Source: Actinomycetes bacterium (GTDB lineage Bacteria; Actinomycetota; Acidimicrobiia; Acidimicrobiales; Acidimicrobiaceae). From it: 64,000 nucleotides of DNA. The translations under genes were made by a program, and so were the position numbers. Of the stretch, positions 8,980 through 18,421 are shown in pieces; within the stretch, counting starts at the first letter, position 1, and each line of letters opens with the position of its first letter. A model generated the notes under the pieces. That model was not told the DNA's origin. It made no database searches and worked only from the letters and a program-made list of their open reading frames with translations. The DNA is taken from NCBI GenBank assembly GCA_021841935.1, contig JAKCDL010000013.1, positions 1 to 64,000 of the forward strand, in the 5' to 3' direction.

Positions 8980-9297
8980 TTGCAACGAGTTCTATTCCAT
9001 CTACGAATTAATCCTAAAAAGATTGAGGAGTATAAGGCGCACCACCAAAGTGTATGGCCCGAAATGCGCGCTGCATTGAGTGAGTCGGGATGGCGCAATT
9101 ATTCGCTCTTTCTTACTGACGACGGTTTGCTCACCGGTTATCTCGAATGTGATGACTTCGCATCTTGTCTTTCGAAGATGGCATCAACTGAGGTGAACGA
9201 ACGATGGCAAGAGATGATGGCCCCTTACTTCATAGATATCGAGGGGACACCCGATGGAGCGATGGTGAGCGTCGATGAAGTATTTCACCTCGATTGA
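8980..9297 (+). CDS. rhaM: L-rhamnose mutarotase
   Basis: A 105-residue protein of the RhaM family that interconverts alpha and beta L-rhamnopyranose. It shows the family path FHLRINPKKIEEYKAHH, VWPEMRAALSESGWRNYS and the late WQEMMAPYF; conserved His, Tyr and the Trp-Gln pair are present. The TTG at 8980 is preferred over an in-frame GTG at 8923, because GGAGG lies just upstream and the resulting length matches the family. The upstream GTG would translate through the GC-rich hairpin. Confidence 0.85.
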   Translation: MQRVLFHLRINPKKIEEYKAHHQSVWPEMRAALSESGWRNYSLFLTDDGLLTGYLECDDFASCLSKMASTEVNERWQEMMAPYFIDIEGTPDGAMVSVDEVFHLD

Positions 9298-9336
9298 TAT
9301 ATCAAATCAGCAGCGTAATTGAAAGTGAGTTTGTAA

Positions 9337-10503
9337 ATGATCGATCTAAAGACAGTCAAGGCAACTTTGAAGAGGCAGCATATCGAAACGCCTTCTTGGG
9401 CCTACGGCAACTCTGGTACTCGATTTAAAGTTTTTCCTCAAATGGGTGTTGCCCGTGATCCATTTGAGAAGATTGAAGATGCTGCTACGGTACATCGCTT
9501 TACCGGTGTGGCACCCTCAGTGGCATTGCATATACCTTGGGATAAGACCGATGACTATTCAAAACTTGCGAAACACGCCAGTGAAATGGGGATAAAGATC
9601 GGGGCCATCAATCCAAATGTTTTTCAAGACGTTGATTATCGACTCGGATCGGTCTGTAACCCGGACCCGAAGGTTAGGAAGAAAGCTACCGACCATCTAC
9701 TTGAGTGTGTAGACATCGCACACGAGACTAACTCTTTTGGGCTTTCACTTTGGTTTGCCGATGGTACGAACTATCCTGGTCAGGATTCTATTAGAGCCCG
9801 TCAAGAGAGGTTGGGTGAAGCTTTAGAGACGACATATGGCCACATGGGGAGCGATTTGATCATGTTGATTGAATATAAGCTCTACGAACCCTCTTTCTAC
9901 ACAATGGACCTGCCCGACTGGGGCACCTCACTTCTTCACTGTATGGCACTTGGTGACCGTGCAAAGGTTCTAGTAGATACGGGCCATCACGCTCTTGCGA
10001 CGAATATCGAATTTCTGGTCTCTTCGTTGATAAGAGTACAACGACTAGGAGGTTTCCACTTCAATTCTCGATTCTATGGCGACGATGATCTCATGGTCGG
10101 AAGTGCCGATCCATACCAGCTCTTTCGAATAATGTTCGAGATAGTCGACGCTGATGCTGTAACCCCTGAAGGTGGAGTTGCATTCATGCTAGATCAGTGC
10201 CACAACATTGAGCCTAAAGTTCAGGCTGAGATTCGATCGGTTATGAACGTCCAGGAAGCTACTGCCAAGGCGCTTTTAGTTGATCGCGAAGAGCTCGCGA
10301 AGGCACAATCTAATGGTCAAGTTTTGGAGGCGAATGCAATTTTTCAAGAGGCCTTCAATACCGATGTTAGGCCCCTACTTGCTGAAGTTAGGCAAGAGAT
10401 GGGATTGGACCCTGATCCGATAGCAGCATATAAGGCATCGGGTTATCAAAAGAGGATCGAAGAGTATCGCGTCGGTGGTACTCAAGCTGGATGGGGTGCA
10501 TAA
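9337..10503 (+). CDS. rhaI: L-rhamnose isomerase
   Basis: A 388-residue TIM-barrel isomerase of the RhaI (Pseudomonas stutzeri) type rather than the E. coli RhaA type. It converts L-rhamnose to L-rhamnulose. Recognisable pieces are ETPSWAYGNSGTRFKVF near the N-terminus, the metal-binding barrel segments IEYKLYEP, VDTGHHA and GGFHFNSRFYGDDDL, and DQCHNIEPK, providing the Glu/Asp/His metal ligands. It sits 39 bp after the mutarotase and almost touches the aldolase gene. Confidence 0.9.
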   Translation: MIDLKTVKATLKRQHIETPSWAYGNSGTRFKVFPQMGVARDPFEKIEDAATVHRFTGVAPSVALHIPWDKTDDYSKLAKHASEMGIKIGAINPNVFQDVDYRLGSVCNPDPKVRKKATDHLLECVDIAHETNSFGLSLWFADGTNYPGQDSIRARQERLGEALETTYGHMGSDLIMLIEYKLYEPSFYTMDLPDWGTSLLHCMALGDRAKVLVDTGHHALATNIEFLVSSLIRVQRLGGFHFNSRFYGDDDLMVGSADPYQLFRIMFEIVDADAVTPEGGVAFMLDQCHNIEPKVQAEIRSVMNVQEATAKALLVDREELAKAQSNGQVLEANAIFQEAFNTDVRPLLAEVRQEMGLDPDPIAAYKASGYQKRIEEYRVGGTQAGWGA

Positions 10504-10504
10504 A

Positions 10505-12562
10505 GTGGCTACTTCATTTTCCTATACGCCTCCAAAGGCGGTAAAAGAGCTTTTGGATCGGGCTAATCGCCTTGGAAGCGATCCAAAAAATACTAACTAC
10601 GCTGGAGGAAACGCCTCCGCCAAGGCTATGGTGCAAGATCCCTCAAATGGTCGCGACGTTGAGGTTATGTGGGTTAAAGGTTCCGGCGGCGATCTTGGAA
10701 CGTTAGACTTCAACGGCCTTGCTGCTTTGAAGGTCGATCAACTTCGTGCTCTAGAGGGAGTGTATCGCGGCTTAGAACACGAAGATGAGATGGTTGCAGC
10801 GTTTGATTTTTGTGCATTTGGCAAAGGTGGCGCTGCACCATCTATCGATACAGCGATGCACGGTCTCGTCGAATATGATCACGTGGACCATCTCCATCCC
10901 GATTCAGGCATAGCAATAGCTACTTCGGCAAATGGCCGAGAGTTGACAGAAAAGATCTTTGGAGATCGAGTCAAATTTGTTGACTGGAGAAGGCCCGGCT
11001 TCGAATTGGGTCGGGACATAGCAAAGATTGCTAAGGACTTCCCAAACTCCATTGGAGTGATTCTTGGTGGCCACGGAATAACCGCTTGGGGATCTACATC
11101 TAAGGAGTGCGAAGAAAACAGCCTCGAGATCATCGAGCTCGCTGCCAAGTACATAAGAGAGAACGGTAAGGAAGACGTCTTTGGAAGGATCGATCCCAAT
11201 TTTGCACCTCTTGAAAGAGATGCAAGGCGAAAGAGGGCTGCGGAACTTGCGCCGATCATTAGAGGTATGGCCTCCACTGACGTGCGAATGGTCGGTCACT
11301 TTAAAGATGATGACGTAGTTTTGGACTTCCTGTCGCGCGAAGGCCATCTTTCGGTCGCCTTACGAGGTACTAGCTGTCCTGATCACTTTCTTAGGACCAA
11401 GGTTCGACCTCTTATCGTCGATACGCCAGCTGATTCTCCACTTGAAGTCGTTGTGGCCCGACTAAAAGAGTTGCATTTAGAGTATCGGAAAGAGTACTCC
11501 GAGTACTACGGACGTTATGCCACCACTGACTCACCGCCAATGAGAGGTGCCGATCCAACAATATTTCTAGTTCCTGGAATTGGGATGTTTTCTTTCGGTA
11601 AGGACAGTCAAACAGCACGAGTTGCAGGCGAGTTTTACATCAATGCAATCAATGTAATTACCGGAGCTGAATCAATCTCAACGTATGCGCCAATTGACGA
11701 TTCGGAGAAGTTTAGGATCGAGTATTGGCAGCTAGAAGAGGATAAGCTCAAGAGGATGCCTAAGGCAAAGCCCCTTAGTGGAAAGGTAGCTTTAGTTACA
11801 GGGGGCGGTTCTGGAATTGGCGCTGCTACCGCACGACGACTGTCTGATGAAGGGGCGCATGTTATCGTTTGCGACCTTGACGCTAGTAGCGCCCGGGATG
11901 TTGCGGGCGCTATCGGAAGTAGCGATAAAGCTGTTGGAGTGGAGATAAACGTTGCCGATAGCCAGAGCATTGCGCAGGGGATGATTGAAGCAACTCTTAG
12001 CTACTGTGGCATCGACATTCTAGTGAATAATGCCGGTCTTTCAATTTCAAAGTCGCTCTTTGAAACGAGCGAAGAGGATTGGGATCGCCAGAGTAACGTC
12101 ATGGCTAAAGGCTCTTTTCTTATGTCAAAGGCTGTGGCGACGGTGATGGTGGAGCAGGGTATGGGTGGAGACATAGTTTATGTCGTCTCTAAGAACGCTG
12201 TCTTTGCTGGCCCTAATAATGTTGCTTACGGCGCTACAAAGGCAAATCAGGCCCATCAAGTAAGGCTTCTAGCAGCGGAACTTGGGCAATTCGGAGTACG
12301 TGTTAACGGAGTGAATCCCGACGGCGTCGTTAGGGGTTCAAAGATATTTTCAAGTGGATGGGGTGCCAAACGCGCAGCCGTTTATGGAGTTGATGAATCG
12401 GAGTTAGGAAAGTACTACGCCTCTAGAACTCTGCTAGGTAAGGAAGTTCTTCCGGAAAACATTGCGTCGGCAATCTTTGTGCTCGTGAGCGGAGATCTTG
12501 CACAGACCACAGGTACGCACATTCCGGTCGACTCTGGTGTAGCGAGTGCGTTTTTACGCTAG
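10505..12562 (+). CDS. rhaD: bifunctional rhamnulose-1-phosphate aldolase / lactaldehyde dehydrogenase
   Basis: A 685-residue two-domain enzyme. Residues 1-about 400 form a class II aldolase with the zinc motif HLH (129-131) and GGHG (His190). Residues about 425-685 are a short-chain dehydrogenase with TGGGSGIG (432-439), NNAG and catalytic YGATK (Tyr585, Lys589). In this family the aldolase splits L-rhamnulose-1-phosphate to dihydroxyacetone phosphate and L-lactaldehyde, and the dehydrogenase oxidises the latter to L-lactate. GTG at 10505 begins 2 bases after the isomerase stop and has GGGG 8 bases upstream; an upstream start at 10475 would overlap the isomerase. No rhamnulokinase lies before it: the kinase comes next, after a terminator. 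Confidence 0.9.
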   Translation: MATSFSYTPPKAVKELLDRANRLGSDPKNTNYAGGNASAKAMVQDPSNGRDVEVMWVKGSGGDLGTLDFNGLAALKVDQLRALEGVYRGLEHEDEMVAAFDFCAFGKGGAAPSIDTAMHGLVEYDHVDHLHPDSGIAIATSANGRELTEKIFGDRVKFVDWRRPGFELGRDIAKIAKDFPNSIGVILGGHGITAWGSTSKECEENSLEIIELAAKYIRENGKEDVFGRIDPNFAPLERDARRKRAAELAPIIRGMASTDVRMVGHFKDDDVVLDFLSREGHLSVALRGTSCPDHFLRTKVRPLIVDTPADSPLEVVVARLKELHLEYRKEYSEYYGRYATTDSPPMRGADPTIFLVPGIGMFSFGKDSQTARVAGEFYINAINVITGAESISTYAPIDDSEKFRIEYWQLEEDKLKRMPKAKPLSGKVALVTGGGSGIGAATARRLSDEGAHVIVCDLDASSARDVAGAIGSSDKAVGVEINVADSQSIAQGMIEATLSYCGIDILVNNAGLSISKSLFETSEEDWDRQSNVMAKGSFLMSKAVATVMVEQGMGGDIVYVVSKNAVFAGPNNVAYGATKANQAHQVRLLAAELGQFGVRVNGVNPDGVVRGSKIFSSGWGAKRAAVYGVDESELGKYYASRTLLGKEVLPENIASAIFVLVSGDLAQTTGTHIPVDSGVASAFLR

Positions 12563-12725
12563 AGATTCCGAGACCCTCGTTGCCCTCTAGGCTTCGTTGA
12601 TCTACCTTTCGGATAAGGTCGTCTGTCTATCGTCGGCACTTCAAGATATCAATTATGAAGTTCAAATTCGAACCTATGTTGGATATTGCTCCGGCCAAAG
12701 TTGCAATTGATAAGGTCCCCCCAAT

Positions 12726-12770
12726 GCCCTCCGCTAATTGCCCAAAATGGCGGAGGGCCCCCTCTTTTTT
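12726..12770 (+). terminator. rho-independent terminator (or attenuator) between rhaD and rhaB
   Basis: GCCCTCCGC (12726-12734) pairs with GCGGAGGGC (12750-12758) and is followed by CCCCTC and six T residues. It ends the main rha transcript but stands only 25 bp before the kinase gene, so partial read-through could set the kinase level. Confidence 0.75.
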
Positions 12771-12794
12771 GTAAAGCCTTCGAGGAGATAAAAG

Positions 12795-14309
12795 GTGAAA
12801 GTGAAAAGGTATGTATCTGCCGTTGACCTCGGCGCTTCGAGTGGAAGGGTCTTCGCAGTTAGCTTCGATGGCGATAGAGTCGAACTTGAGATCGCCAGTC
12901 GATTCAGTAACGGTGCTATTTCTATGGGAGGCGGCCAATTCTGGGATATTGGAAATCTATATAAGGGTGTCAAAGAGGGGATTGTACGTTCAGGCGAAAT
13001 TGCAAGAGTTTCAAACTCTGGACTGTCTTCGGTTGCAGTCGATTCGTGGGCAGTCGACTACGGATTCGTGGTGGAACACGGACCGATGTTGGGGCTTCCG
13101 CATCATCATCGAGATAATCGAACAATTTTTTCACAGGATAATTTTTTTAAGCGGTGGGAGCCCTTTGACTTATATACCCGCTCTGGGATAGCTCTGCATC
13201 GTTTCAATACCCTCTACCAACTGTTAGCTGAAGAACCTCTTCTCTATGGTCTCGAACCTTTGAGAGCGCTGTTGATCCCTGATCTTATTAGCTTTTTTTT
13301 GACGAATGAGATAGCGACAGAGGCAACAAACTTTTCAACCACGCAGTTGATGATGACTTCAGGTGAGATCGACGAAGTTCTTCTTGGTGAAGTCGGTGCA
13401 AGCAAAGATCTTTTCGGAAGCATCGTCGAAGAGACGAGTTTGCGAGGTCTCTTGACTGAACAGGTTGCCTTAGAGTTGGGATTAGATCGTCTACCGGTCT
13501 ATACGGTGGCGTCGCACGATACAGCTTCTGCGGTCCTTGCGGTTCCATTTGGACTAAGTTCATCATCAAATTACGGTAGCGAATCGCTCTCTAAGAGACA
13601 CAATTCGGCTTACATATCTTCGGGGACCTGGTCCTTGGTGGGTGTGGAACTGTTGAAGCCGATTATTTCAAAGGAGGCCTTCACCTTAGGTTTCACTAAC
13701 GAGTTAGGGGCTTTCGGTCGCTATCGATTCTTGAAGAACGTCATGGGCCTTTGGATGCTCTCGGAGGTGCTCCGAGATCTTTCAATTGATCTATCGACGA
13801 CTGCATATGAGACCTTGATTCAACGAGCTGCTGAAGTAGTACCCTTTAGAGCATTGATTGATGCTACTTCAGAGGAGTTCCTCGGAGTTGGGTCGATGGC
13901 AAGGCGAATTACTGAAGATGCAAAGCGCAATGGATTCAAAGCTCCAGAATTAGCACAGGAATTTGCTCGTTGCATCTTTGATTCGCTGGCTATTGCTTAT
14001 GCTAAGGCAATAGCGGAGATCGAAGAGTTGACGGGTCAAGAGATCGAGAGTATTCATATCGTTGGCGGTGGTTCGCAGAATTGGCTCCTCTCTCAATTGA
14101 CGGCTGATGCAACTGGGAAGCCAGTTCTTTCAGGGCCGGTAGAAGCCGCTGCCCTCGGTAATGGCTTGATGCAACTTATTTCCCTCGGTGATCTACCAAG
14201 AGATTTAGATGTGGTCCGTGCGGTAGTTGCTGATTCGGTCGAAGTCTCCACTTACTACCCGGATGCGGATAATCACCAACGCTTCCGTTACTTCATCGAT
14301 CATACTTAG
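12795..14309 (+). CDS. rhaB: rhamnulokinase
   Basis: A 504-residue FGGY-type sugar kinase that phosphorylates L-rhamnulose. The N-terminal ATPase fold starts with VSAVDLGASSGRVFAV; HRFNTLYQL and SHDTASAV are typical of rhamnulokinases; the C-terminal domain has SSGTWSLVG and the adenosine motif IHIVGGGSQNWLL. The start is GTG at 12795 with GAGGAG 7 bases upstream. The gene completes the pathway. It is separated from rhaD by a terminator-like hairpin, so it either depends on read-through or has a promoter in 12563-12725 that I could not identify. Confidence 0.9.
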   Translation: MKVKRYVSAVDLGASSGRVFAVSFDGDRVELEIASRFSNGAISMGGGQFWDIGNLYKGVKEGIVRSGEIARVSNSGLSSVAVDSWAVDYGFVVEHGPMLGLPHHHRDNRTIFSQDNFFKRWEPFDLYTRSGIALHRFNTLYQLLAEEPLLYGLEPLRALLIPDLISFFLTNEIATEATNFSTTQLMMTSGEIDEVLLGEVGASKDLFGSIVEETSLRGLLTEQVALELGLDRLPVYTVASHDTASAVLAVPFGLSSSSNYGSESLSKRHNSAYISSGTWSLVGVELLKPIISKEAFTLGFTNELGAFGRYRFLKNVMGLWMLSEVLRDLSIDLSTTAYETLIQRAAEVVPFRALIDATSEEFLGVGSMARRITEDAKRNGFKAPELAQEFARCIFDSLAIAYAKAIAEIEELTGQEIESIHIVGGGSQNWLLSQLTADATGKPVLSGPVEAAALGNGLMQLISLGDLPRDLDVVRAVVADSVEVSTYYPDADNHQRFRYFIDHT

Positions 14310-14453
14310 AGATTGAGCGCTCGGCGATTTGGTGCGTTAGCTTATGTGCAACTTGTGCAATGGTCTACTGGCCACTTGGGAAGTCTAACGGTTCAGACCG
14401 GTGAAGGTTGAGCTGACGATATTGCGAGAGTAATGACCAAGAGGCCTTAGTTC

Positions 14454-15203
14454 TTACCCTTTTGCTAAGAGGCTAATCGCTACTCCCAAGCCCACAATTA
14501 CTACGATGGCTCGCAGCACTTTTTGCGGTATTTTACGGCCTACTTTAGCTCCTACCTGGGCACCAATGACAGATGAAATTGCTATCAGAAGTGCAGGCGT
14601 GTATGCGACGTGTGTGACGATGATGAAGAAGATCGCGGCTATGCCATTTACCAGTCCGGCTAGGACGTTCTTAAGGGCATTTAGTCGCTGCAGTGAGTCG
14701 TCAATTCCGATGGCTAAAAGTGCAATGAGTACAACGCCTTGTGCTGCACCAAAGTAACCACCGTATATCGCGGTTAGGAACACACCCCCATAGATAAGGC
14801 CAGAGGTTATGTGTGACTTATCCCGCGACGAGAGAGCCTTGGAGATGCGGGGTTGAAGGGCCATTAGTACCACGGCTGCAATTATGAGATAGGGAACTAT
14901 CTGTTGGAAGGCACCGGGATAGGTAACTAGCAAAAGTGCGCCGACAACCCCACCTAAGAGAGCGAAAACCGAAAGCTTTATGGCCCTTTGTCTCTGCCCC
15001 TCTAATTCTTTTCGATAACCAATAGCTCCGCTGATTGAGCCAGGAACTAGGCCGAGAGTATTGGAGACGTTTGCGACCAAGGGTGAATAGCCGAGAGAAA
15101 GTAGCGTGGGAAAGGTAATCAATGAGCCAGATCCTACAATTGTATTTACCATTCCAGCACCAAAACCAGCTGCCGCAATTGCCAGGTCCGAAGTTATAGA
15201 CAC
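14454..15203 (-). CDS. TSUP-family (TauE/SafE) membrane permease
   Basis: A 249-residue polytopic protein with about 7-8 hydrophobic helices. The repeat hallmarks of the sulfite-exporter TauE/SafE family are clear: GFGAGMVNTIVGSGSLITFP at the N-terminus and the inverted second half with YGGYFGAAQGVVLIALLAI, NALKNVLAGLVNG and SSVIGAQVGAKVG. Start is GTG with GGAGG about 9 bases upstream. These proteins move sulfite, sulfoacetate or other small anions; the substrate is unknown and no sulfur gene is adjacent. It converges with rhaB. Confidence 0.88.
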   Translation of the reverse strand: MSITSDLAIAAAGFGAGMVNTIVGSGSLITFPTLLSLGYSPLVANVSNTLGLVPGSISGAIGYRKELEGQRQRAIKLSVFALLGGVVGALLLVTYPGAFQQIVPYLIIAAVVLMALQPRISKALSSRDKSHITSGLIYGGVFLTAIYGGYFGAAQGVVLIALLAIGIDDSLQRLNALKNVLAGLVNGIAAIFFIIVTHVAYTPALLIAISSVIGAQVGAKVGRKIPQKVLRAIVVIVGLGVAISLLAKG

Positions 15204-15690
15204 CTGATTTCGCCTCCGAATTTCGTTTCTCTACCAAAGTAAGCTCTTCCAAGCGCCCCTGCTCCTATTCGGTCTTGGGGATCTGCGTCCGTAGTACTGT
15301 CACCAGAACAATAGAAGACGTCGAAAGTAATGGGACTATTCCATGGCGCCACTACTACGGCGGATATGGTCTTCGACAGCCCTTCAAAGCTAGTGATATC
15401 GAGGCTTTCGGTTGGGTTGAGGCAGATGGTTGGCGGTGTCGACAACGTTTGGTACTGAGCTGATCGCTTTAGCGACAACATCAGAAATTTATTTCGGTAT
15501 ATAGCATTGAAGCGGTTTTTGATGACTTTCTCCCATGTGAATTTTGTAGTCCAGATTGCAGTAAGGGGCGCGAAGCTGGAGATTGCAGTTCGAGGCGTGG
15601 CTTCATTCTCCCCTGGTGGCAGCGTTTCTCGATTAGCGAAGCCCTCTTCCTAACAAGAAGTTAACTTCAGTTAACGACATTGAAACATTT
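15204..15690. other. gene-free upstream region of the peptide importer
   Basis: No gene is supported; open frames here are antisense shadows. GTTAACTTCAGTTAAC (15660-15675) contains two GTTAAC palindromes 4 bp apart, a possible regulator site. Confidence 0.4.
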
Positions 15691-15722
15691 TTGACAACAT
15701 TGAATCCATAATACTGTATACA
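15691..15722 (+). promoter_or_regulatory. candidate promoter with overlapping TGTATACA palindrome
   Basis: A consensus -35 TTGACA (15691-15696) is followed after 18 bp by TGTATA. The latter forms part of the 8-bp palindrome TGTATACA (15715-15722), a GntR/FadR-like core. The site lies about 50 bp before the start of the peptide-binding lipoprotein. A GntR gene at the far end of the cluster is a plausible ligand, but this is inference. Confidence 0.45.
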
Positions 15723-15771
15723 CTAATCTTTGGAAGCACTTTAGGGGTGCTCAGGAAATGGGGAGGGTAGT

Positions 15772-17415
15772 TTGCCGTCATTTTTATTGCGTAAAAAACG
15801 CTTGGCGCGGCGAGGACGTCTTGCAGGGGTTCTAATTGGCGCCTCGTTAGTATTAGCTAGTTGTTCGAGTGGTTCGAGCTCTTCAGGCTCTTCCACCGCT
15901 TCGAGTACTGCTTCGACATCAGCTCCAGCCGTCAAGATTAAAGACGGTGGACAGATCATCGTGGGTCTTCCAGCAGCACCAGAAGCTCTTGACCCAGCGA
16001 CTGAGGCAACCTACTACGGAAGGATAGTCTTTGCCAATATGTGCCTCGGTCTATATGGAATAAGTGCTAGCGGACTCCCAACGCCGGTGTTAGCGTCAGC
16101 GGCTCCAACGATAAGTGATGGTGGCCTTACCTATACCATTCCACTAAAGTCCGGAGTAAAGTTCAACGACGGTACATCCTTCGACGCTGCCGCTGTTGTT
16201 ACTTCGCTGACAAGGGATCAGACGCTTCCAACTTCTGCCCGTGCGTCAGCGCTAAAGGACATCACCTCCATTACCGCAACTGGTAACGATACAGTTCAGC
16301 TCAAGCTTGCAGCACCTGATTCAGCGCTGACGACCATTCTTGCCGGAAGGTCAGGAATCGTTATCTCACCAACAGCACTGACAAAGGAAGGGGCAAACTT
16401 TGGCCAACAACCGGTATGTGTTGGTCCGTTTATGTTCTCCTCTCGGCCGTCTTTGGATCAGATCAACCTCGTCAAGTCTCCGTACTTCTATGACGCGGCC
16501 TCTGTTCATGCCTCGAGCCTTGAGTTCACGGTCATCACTGACCCGAGCACCTGTTACTCGAACCTTCTGTCTGGAGCGATCAATGTAGCTGCATGCCTGG
16601 CTCCAAATGATGTAGCTCTGTTGAAGTCGAACTCGCAGTATCAAACTCAAAGTGTTATCACTAACGCTTATTCGGGTCTTGACATTAACGTTGGGAATGC
16701 GAATGGTTATAACAAACCGTCGTCGCCACCGAATAACCCATTTGCTCAACATCCGGCTCTGATGAAGGCGTTTGAGTTGAGTATCTCTAGAAAGACCATC
16801 AATAACGTGGTCTTTGGTGGGATCAACTTGCCCGGTTGTACTCCTCTGGCACCGAGCAGCCCGTATCATACGGCTATAGGTTGTACGCATCGCAATATCG
16901 CCGAAGCTAAGTCGATAATTGCATCAACTGGAGTTGCAACGCCGATACCTGTTACCTTGATGGTTCCAACGGGCACTTTGAATACCCAGGAAGGTGAAGT
17001 AATCGCATCTGAAGCTTCGCAAGCTGGATTCAATGTGACTGTTCAGTCGACAGAGTTCACGACAGCTCTAGCGGCGGCCGAGAGTGGTAACTACGAGATG
17101 TTTGCGATCGGCTGGTCGGGTCGTGTCGATCCAGATCAAAATATAACTCCTTTCTATGCCCCAGGTAGTGCCCTGAACTACACCGGCGTTCAAGATCCAA
17201 CCCTTCAGTCACTTCTGACCCAAGGTAGGACGGCGACGACCGTAAGCGCTAGAAAGGCTATCTATGCACAGGTCGAACAGCGCCTCGCTAAAGATCTGGG
17301 CATTATCTACCTTTATCATGAGGCCTTCCAACTGGCAAATGTCTCGACGCTGAAGGGTGTTGACTTTACCCCCGATGGAATTATTCACTTTCAAAACGCA
17401 GGCTTTACCGCATAG
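15772..17415 (+). CDS. peptide/nickel-type ABC importer, substrate-binding lipoprotein
   Basis: A 547-residue extracytoplasmic binding protein of family 5 (DppA/OppA). The N-terminus is very basic (LRKKRLARRGR), then a hydrophobic stretch ending in the lipobox LASC and a long Ser/Gly/Thr-rich tether. The body carries the family core GLTYTIPLKSGVKFNDG and ATEATYYGRIVFANMCLGL. The start is TTG with GGGAGGG about 4-10 bases upstream. It is the first gene of a five-gene importer operon. Substrate is unknown; the facing gamma-glutamyltransferase hints at gamma-glutamyl peptides. Confidence 0.9.
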   Translation: MPSFLLRKKRLARRGRLAGVLIGASLVLASCSSGSSSSGSSTASSTASTSAPAVKIKDGGQIIVGLPAAPEALDPATEATYYGRIVFANMCLGLYGISASGLPTPVLASAAPTISDGGLTYTIPLKSGVKFNDGTSFDAAAVVTSLTRDQTLPTSARASALKDITSITATGNDTVQLKLAAPDSALTTILAGRSGIVISPTALTKEGANFGQQPVCVGPFMFSSRPSLDQINLVKSPYFYDAASVHASSLEFTVITDPSTCYSNLLSGAINVAACLAPNDVALLKSNSQYQTQSVITNAYSGLDINVGNANGYNKPSSPPNNPFAQHPALMKAFELSISRKTINNVVFGGINLPGCTPLAPSSPYHTAIGCTHRNIAEAKSIIASTGVATPIPVTLMVPTGTLNTQEGEVIASEASQAGFNVTVQSTEFTTALAAAESGNYEMFAIGWSGRVDPDQNITPFYAPGSALNYTGVQDPTLQSLLTQGRTATTVSARKAIYAQVEQRLAKDLGIIYLYHEAFQLANVSTLKGVDFTPDGIIHFQNAGFTA

Positions 17416-17464
17416 GTTGCCAGTTCTTATGAAGATAAAGCGAACTTAGAAGGAAAGGCTTCGT

Positions 17465-18421
17465 TTGAGAAGATACCTGTATCGCAGAGCGGGCGCATCG
17501 TTTATAACGTTGGTCTTAGCATCTATGGTCGTCTTCGCGGGAGTCCGGGCTCTCCCGGGCAATATGGCAGTGGCACTCTCAGGTGAGAACGGGAGTGCCG
17601 CGGCCATAGCTGCAATAACACGTGAATATGGCCTCAATAAGCCGCTGGTTGTTCAATACTTTGACTGGGTAAGACAGATACTGACGGGTAACCTGGGGAT
17701 CTCGCCGCAAACTGGGCAGAGCGTTGTTCAAGAGGTAGCCCAAAGGCTTCCCGTAACACTCGAGTTGACCCTTTTGTCGATCCTCTTTGGCGTTGTCGTT
17801 GGTATTCCTGTTGGAATATTCGCAGCGTTAAAGCGTGGAAAGCCGATCGACTATGCGAGTAATTCGTTAGCGATCTTTGGCCTTTCGATCCCTTCCTTCT
17901 GGTTTGGTATCTTGCTCATCCTCTTTCTCTCCGTAAGGAGCCATATCCTTCCATCGTCAGGTTTCGTCTCGTTCTTTTCGAACCCGCTAGGGAACCTCAA
18001 AGATATGATCATGCCGGTGGTCGTATTGGGATCTGGCGTAGCCGCGATTCTCATGAGGCAGATGCGCTCTGGAATGCTCGAAACACTACGATCGGACTAT
18101 GTCAGAACGGCTCGAGCTAAGGGCTTGCCGGAGAGAGCCGTCATCGGTAAGCACGCTTTGAGGAACTCGCTGACGGCGGTAGTCACAATTATTGGCCTCC
18201 AATTCGGAGTGCTACTGTCGGGTGTGGCAGTTACCGAGCAAGTCTTCTTGTTGCCTGGTATCGGCCAGTTGACGATTGACTCAGTCTTTCAGCGTGACTA
18301 CCCGACTCTTCAGGCACTAGCACTATTGATAGCAGCCTCATACATCGTCATCAATTTCTTAGTCGATATCGCCTATAGCCTACTGAATCCTCGGGTTCGA
18401 CTGACTGGAGCTTCGAAGTGA
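17465..18421 (+). CDS. peptide ABC importer permease (DppB type)
   Basis: A 318-residue inner-membrane permease. It begins with the DppB hallmark (YLYRRAGASFITLVLASM, GVRALPGN), has about six membrane helices, and the cytoplasmic EAA-type loop DYVRTARAKGLPERAVIGKH that docks with the ATPases, followed by LLPGIGQLTIDSVFQRDYP. Start is TTG with AAGGAAAGG upstream. It overlaps the next permease gene by 4 bases. Confidence 0.92.
   Translation: MRRYLYRRAGASFITLVLASMVVFAGVRALPGNMAVALSGENGSAAAIAAITREYGLNKPLVVQYFDWVRQILTGNLGISPQTGQSVVQEVAQRLPVTLELTLLSILFGVVVGIPVGIFAALKRGKPIDYASNSLAIFGLSIPSFWFGILLILFLSVRSHILPSSGFVSFFSNPLGNLKDMIMPVVVLGSGVAAILMRQMRSGMLETLRSDYVRTARAKGLPERAVIGKHALRNSLTAVVTIIGLQFGVLLSGVAVTEQVFLLPGIGQLTIDSVFQRDYPTLQALALLIAASYIVINFLVDIAYSLLNPRVRLTGASK

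Noticed and set aside
15194-15481. 95-codon minus-strand frame overlapping the TSUP start
   Set aside because: No ribosome site and no family; overlaps the start of a clear gene.
15679-15692. TTGAAACATTTTTG as a second rhamnose operator before the peptide importer
   Set aside because: Only the left half matches and the site lacks the central CG; likely chance in AT-rich DNA.
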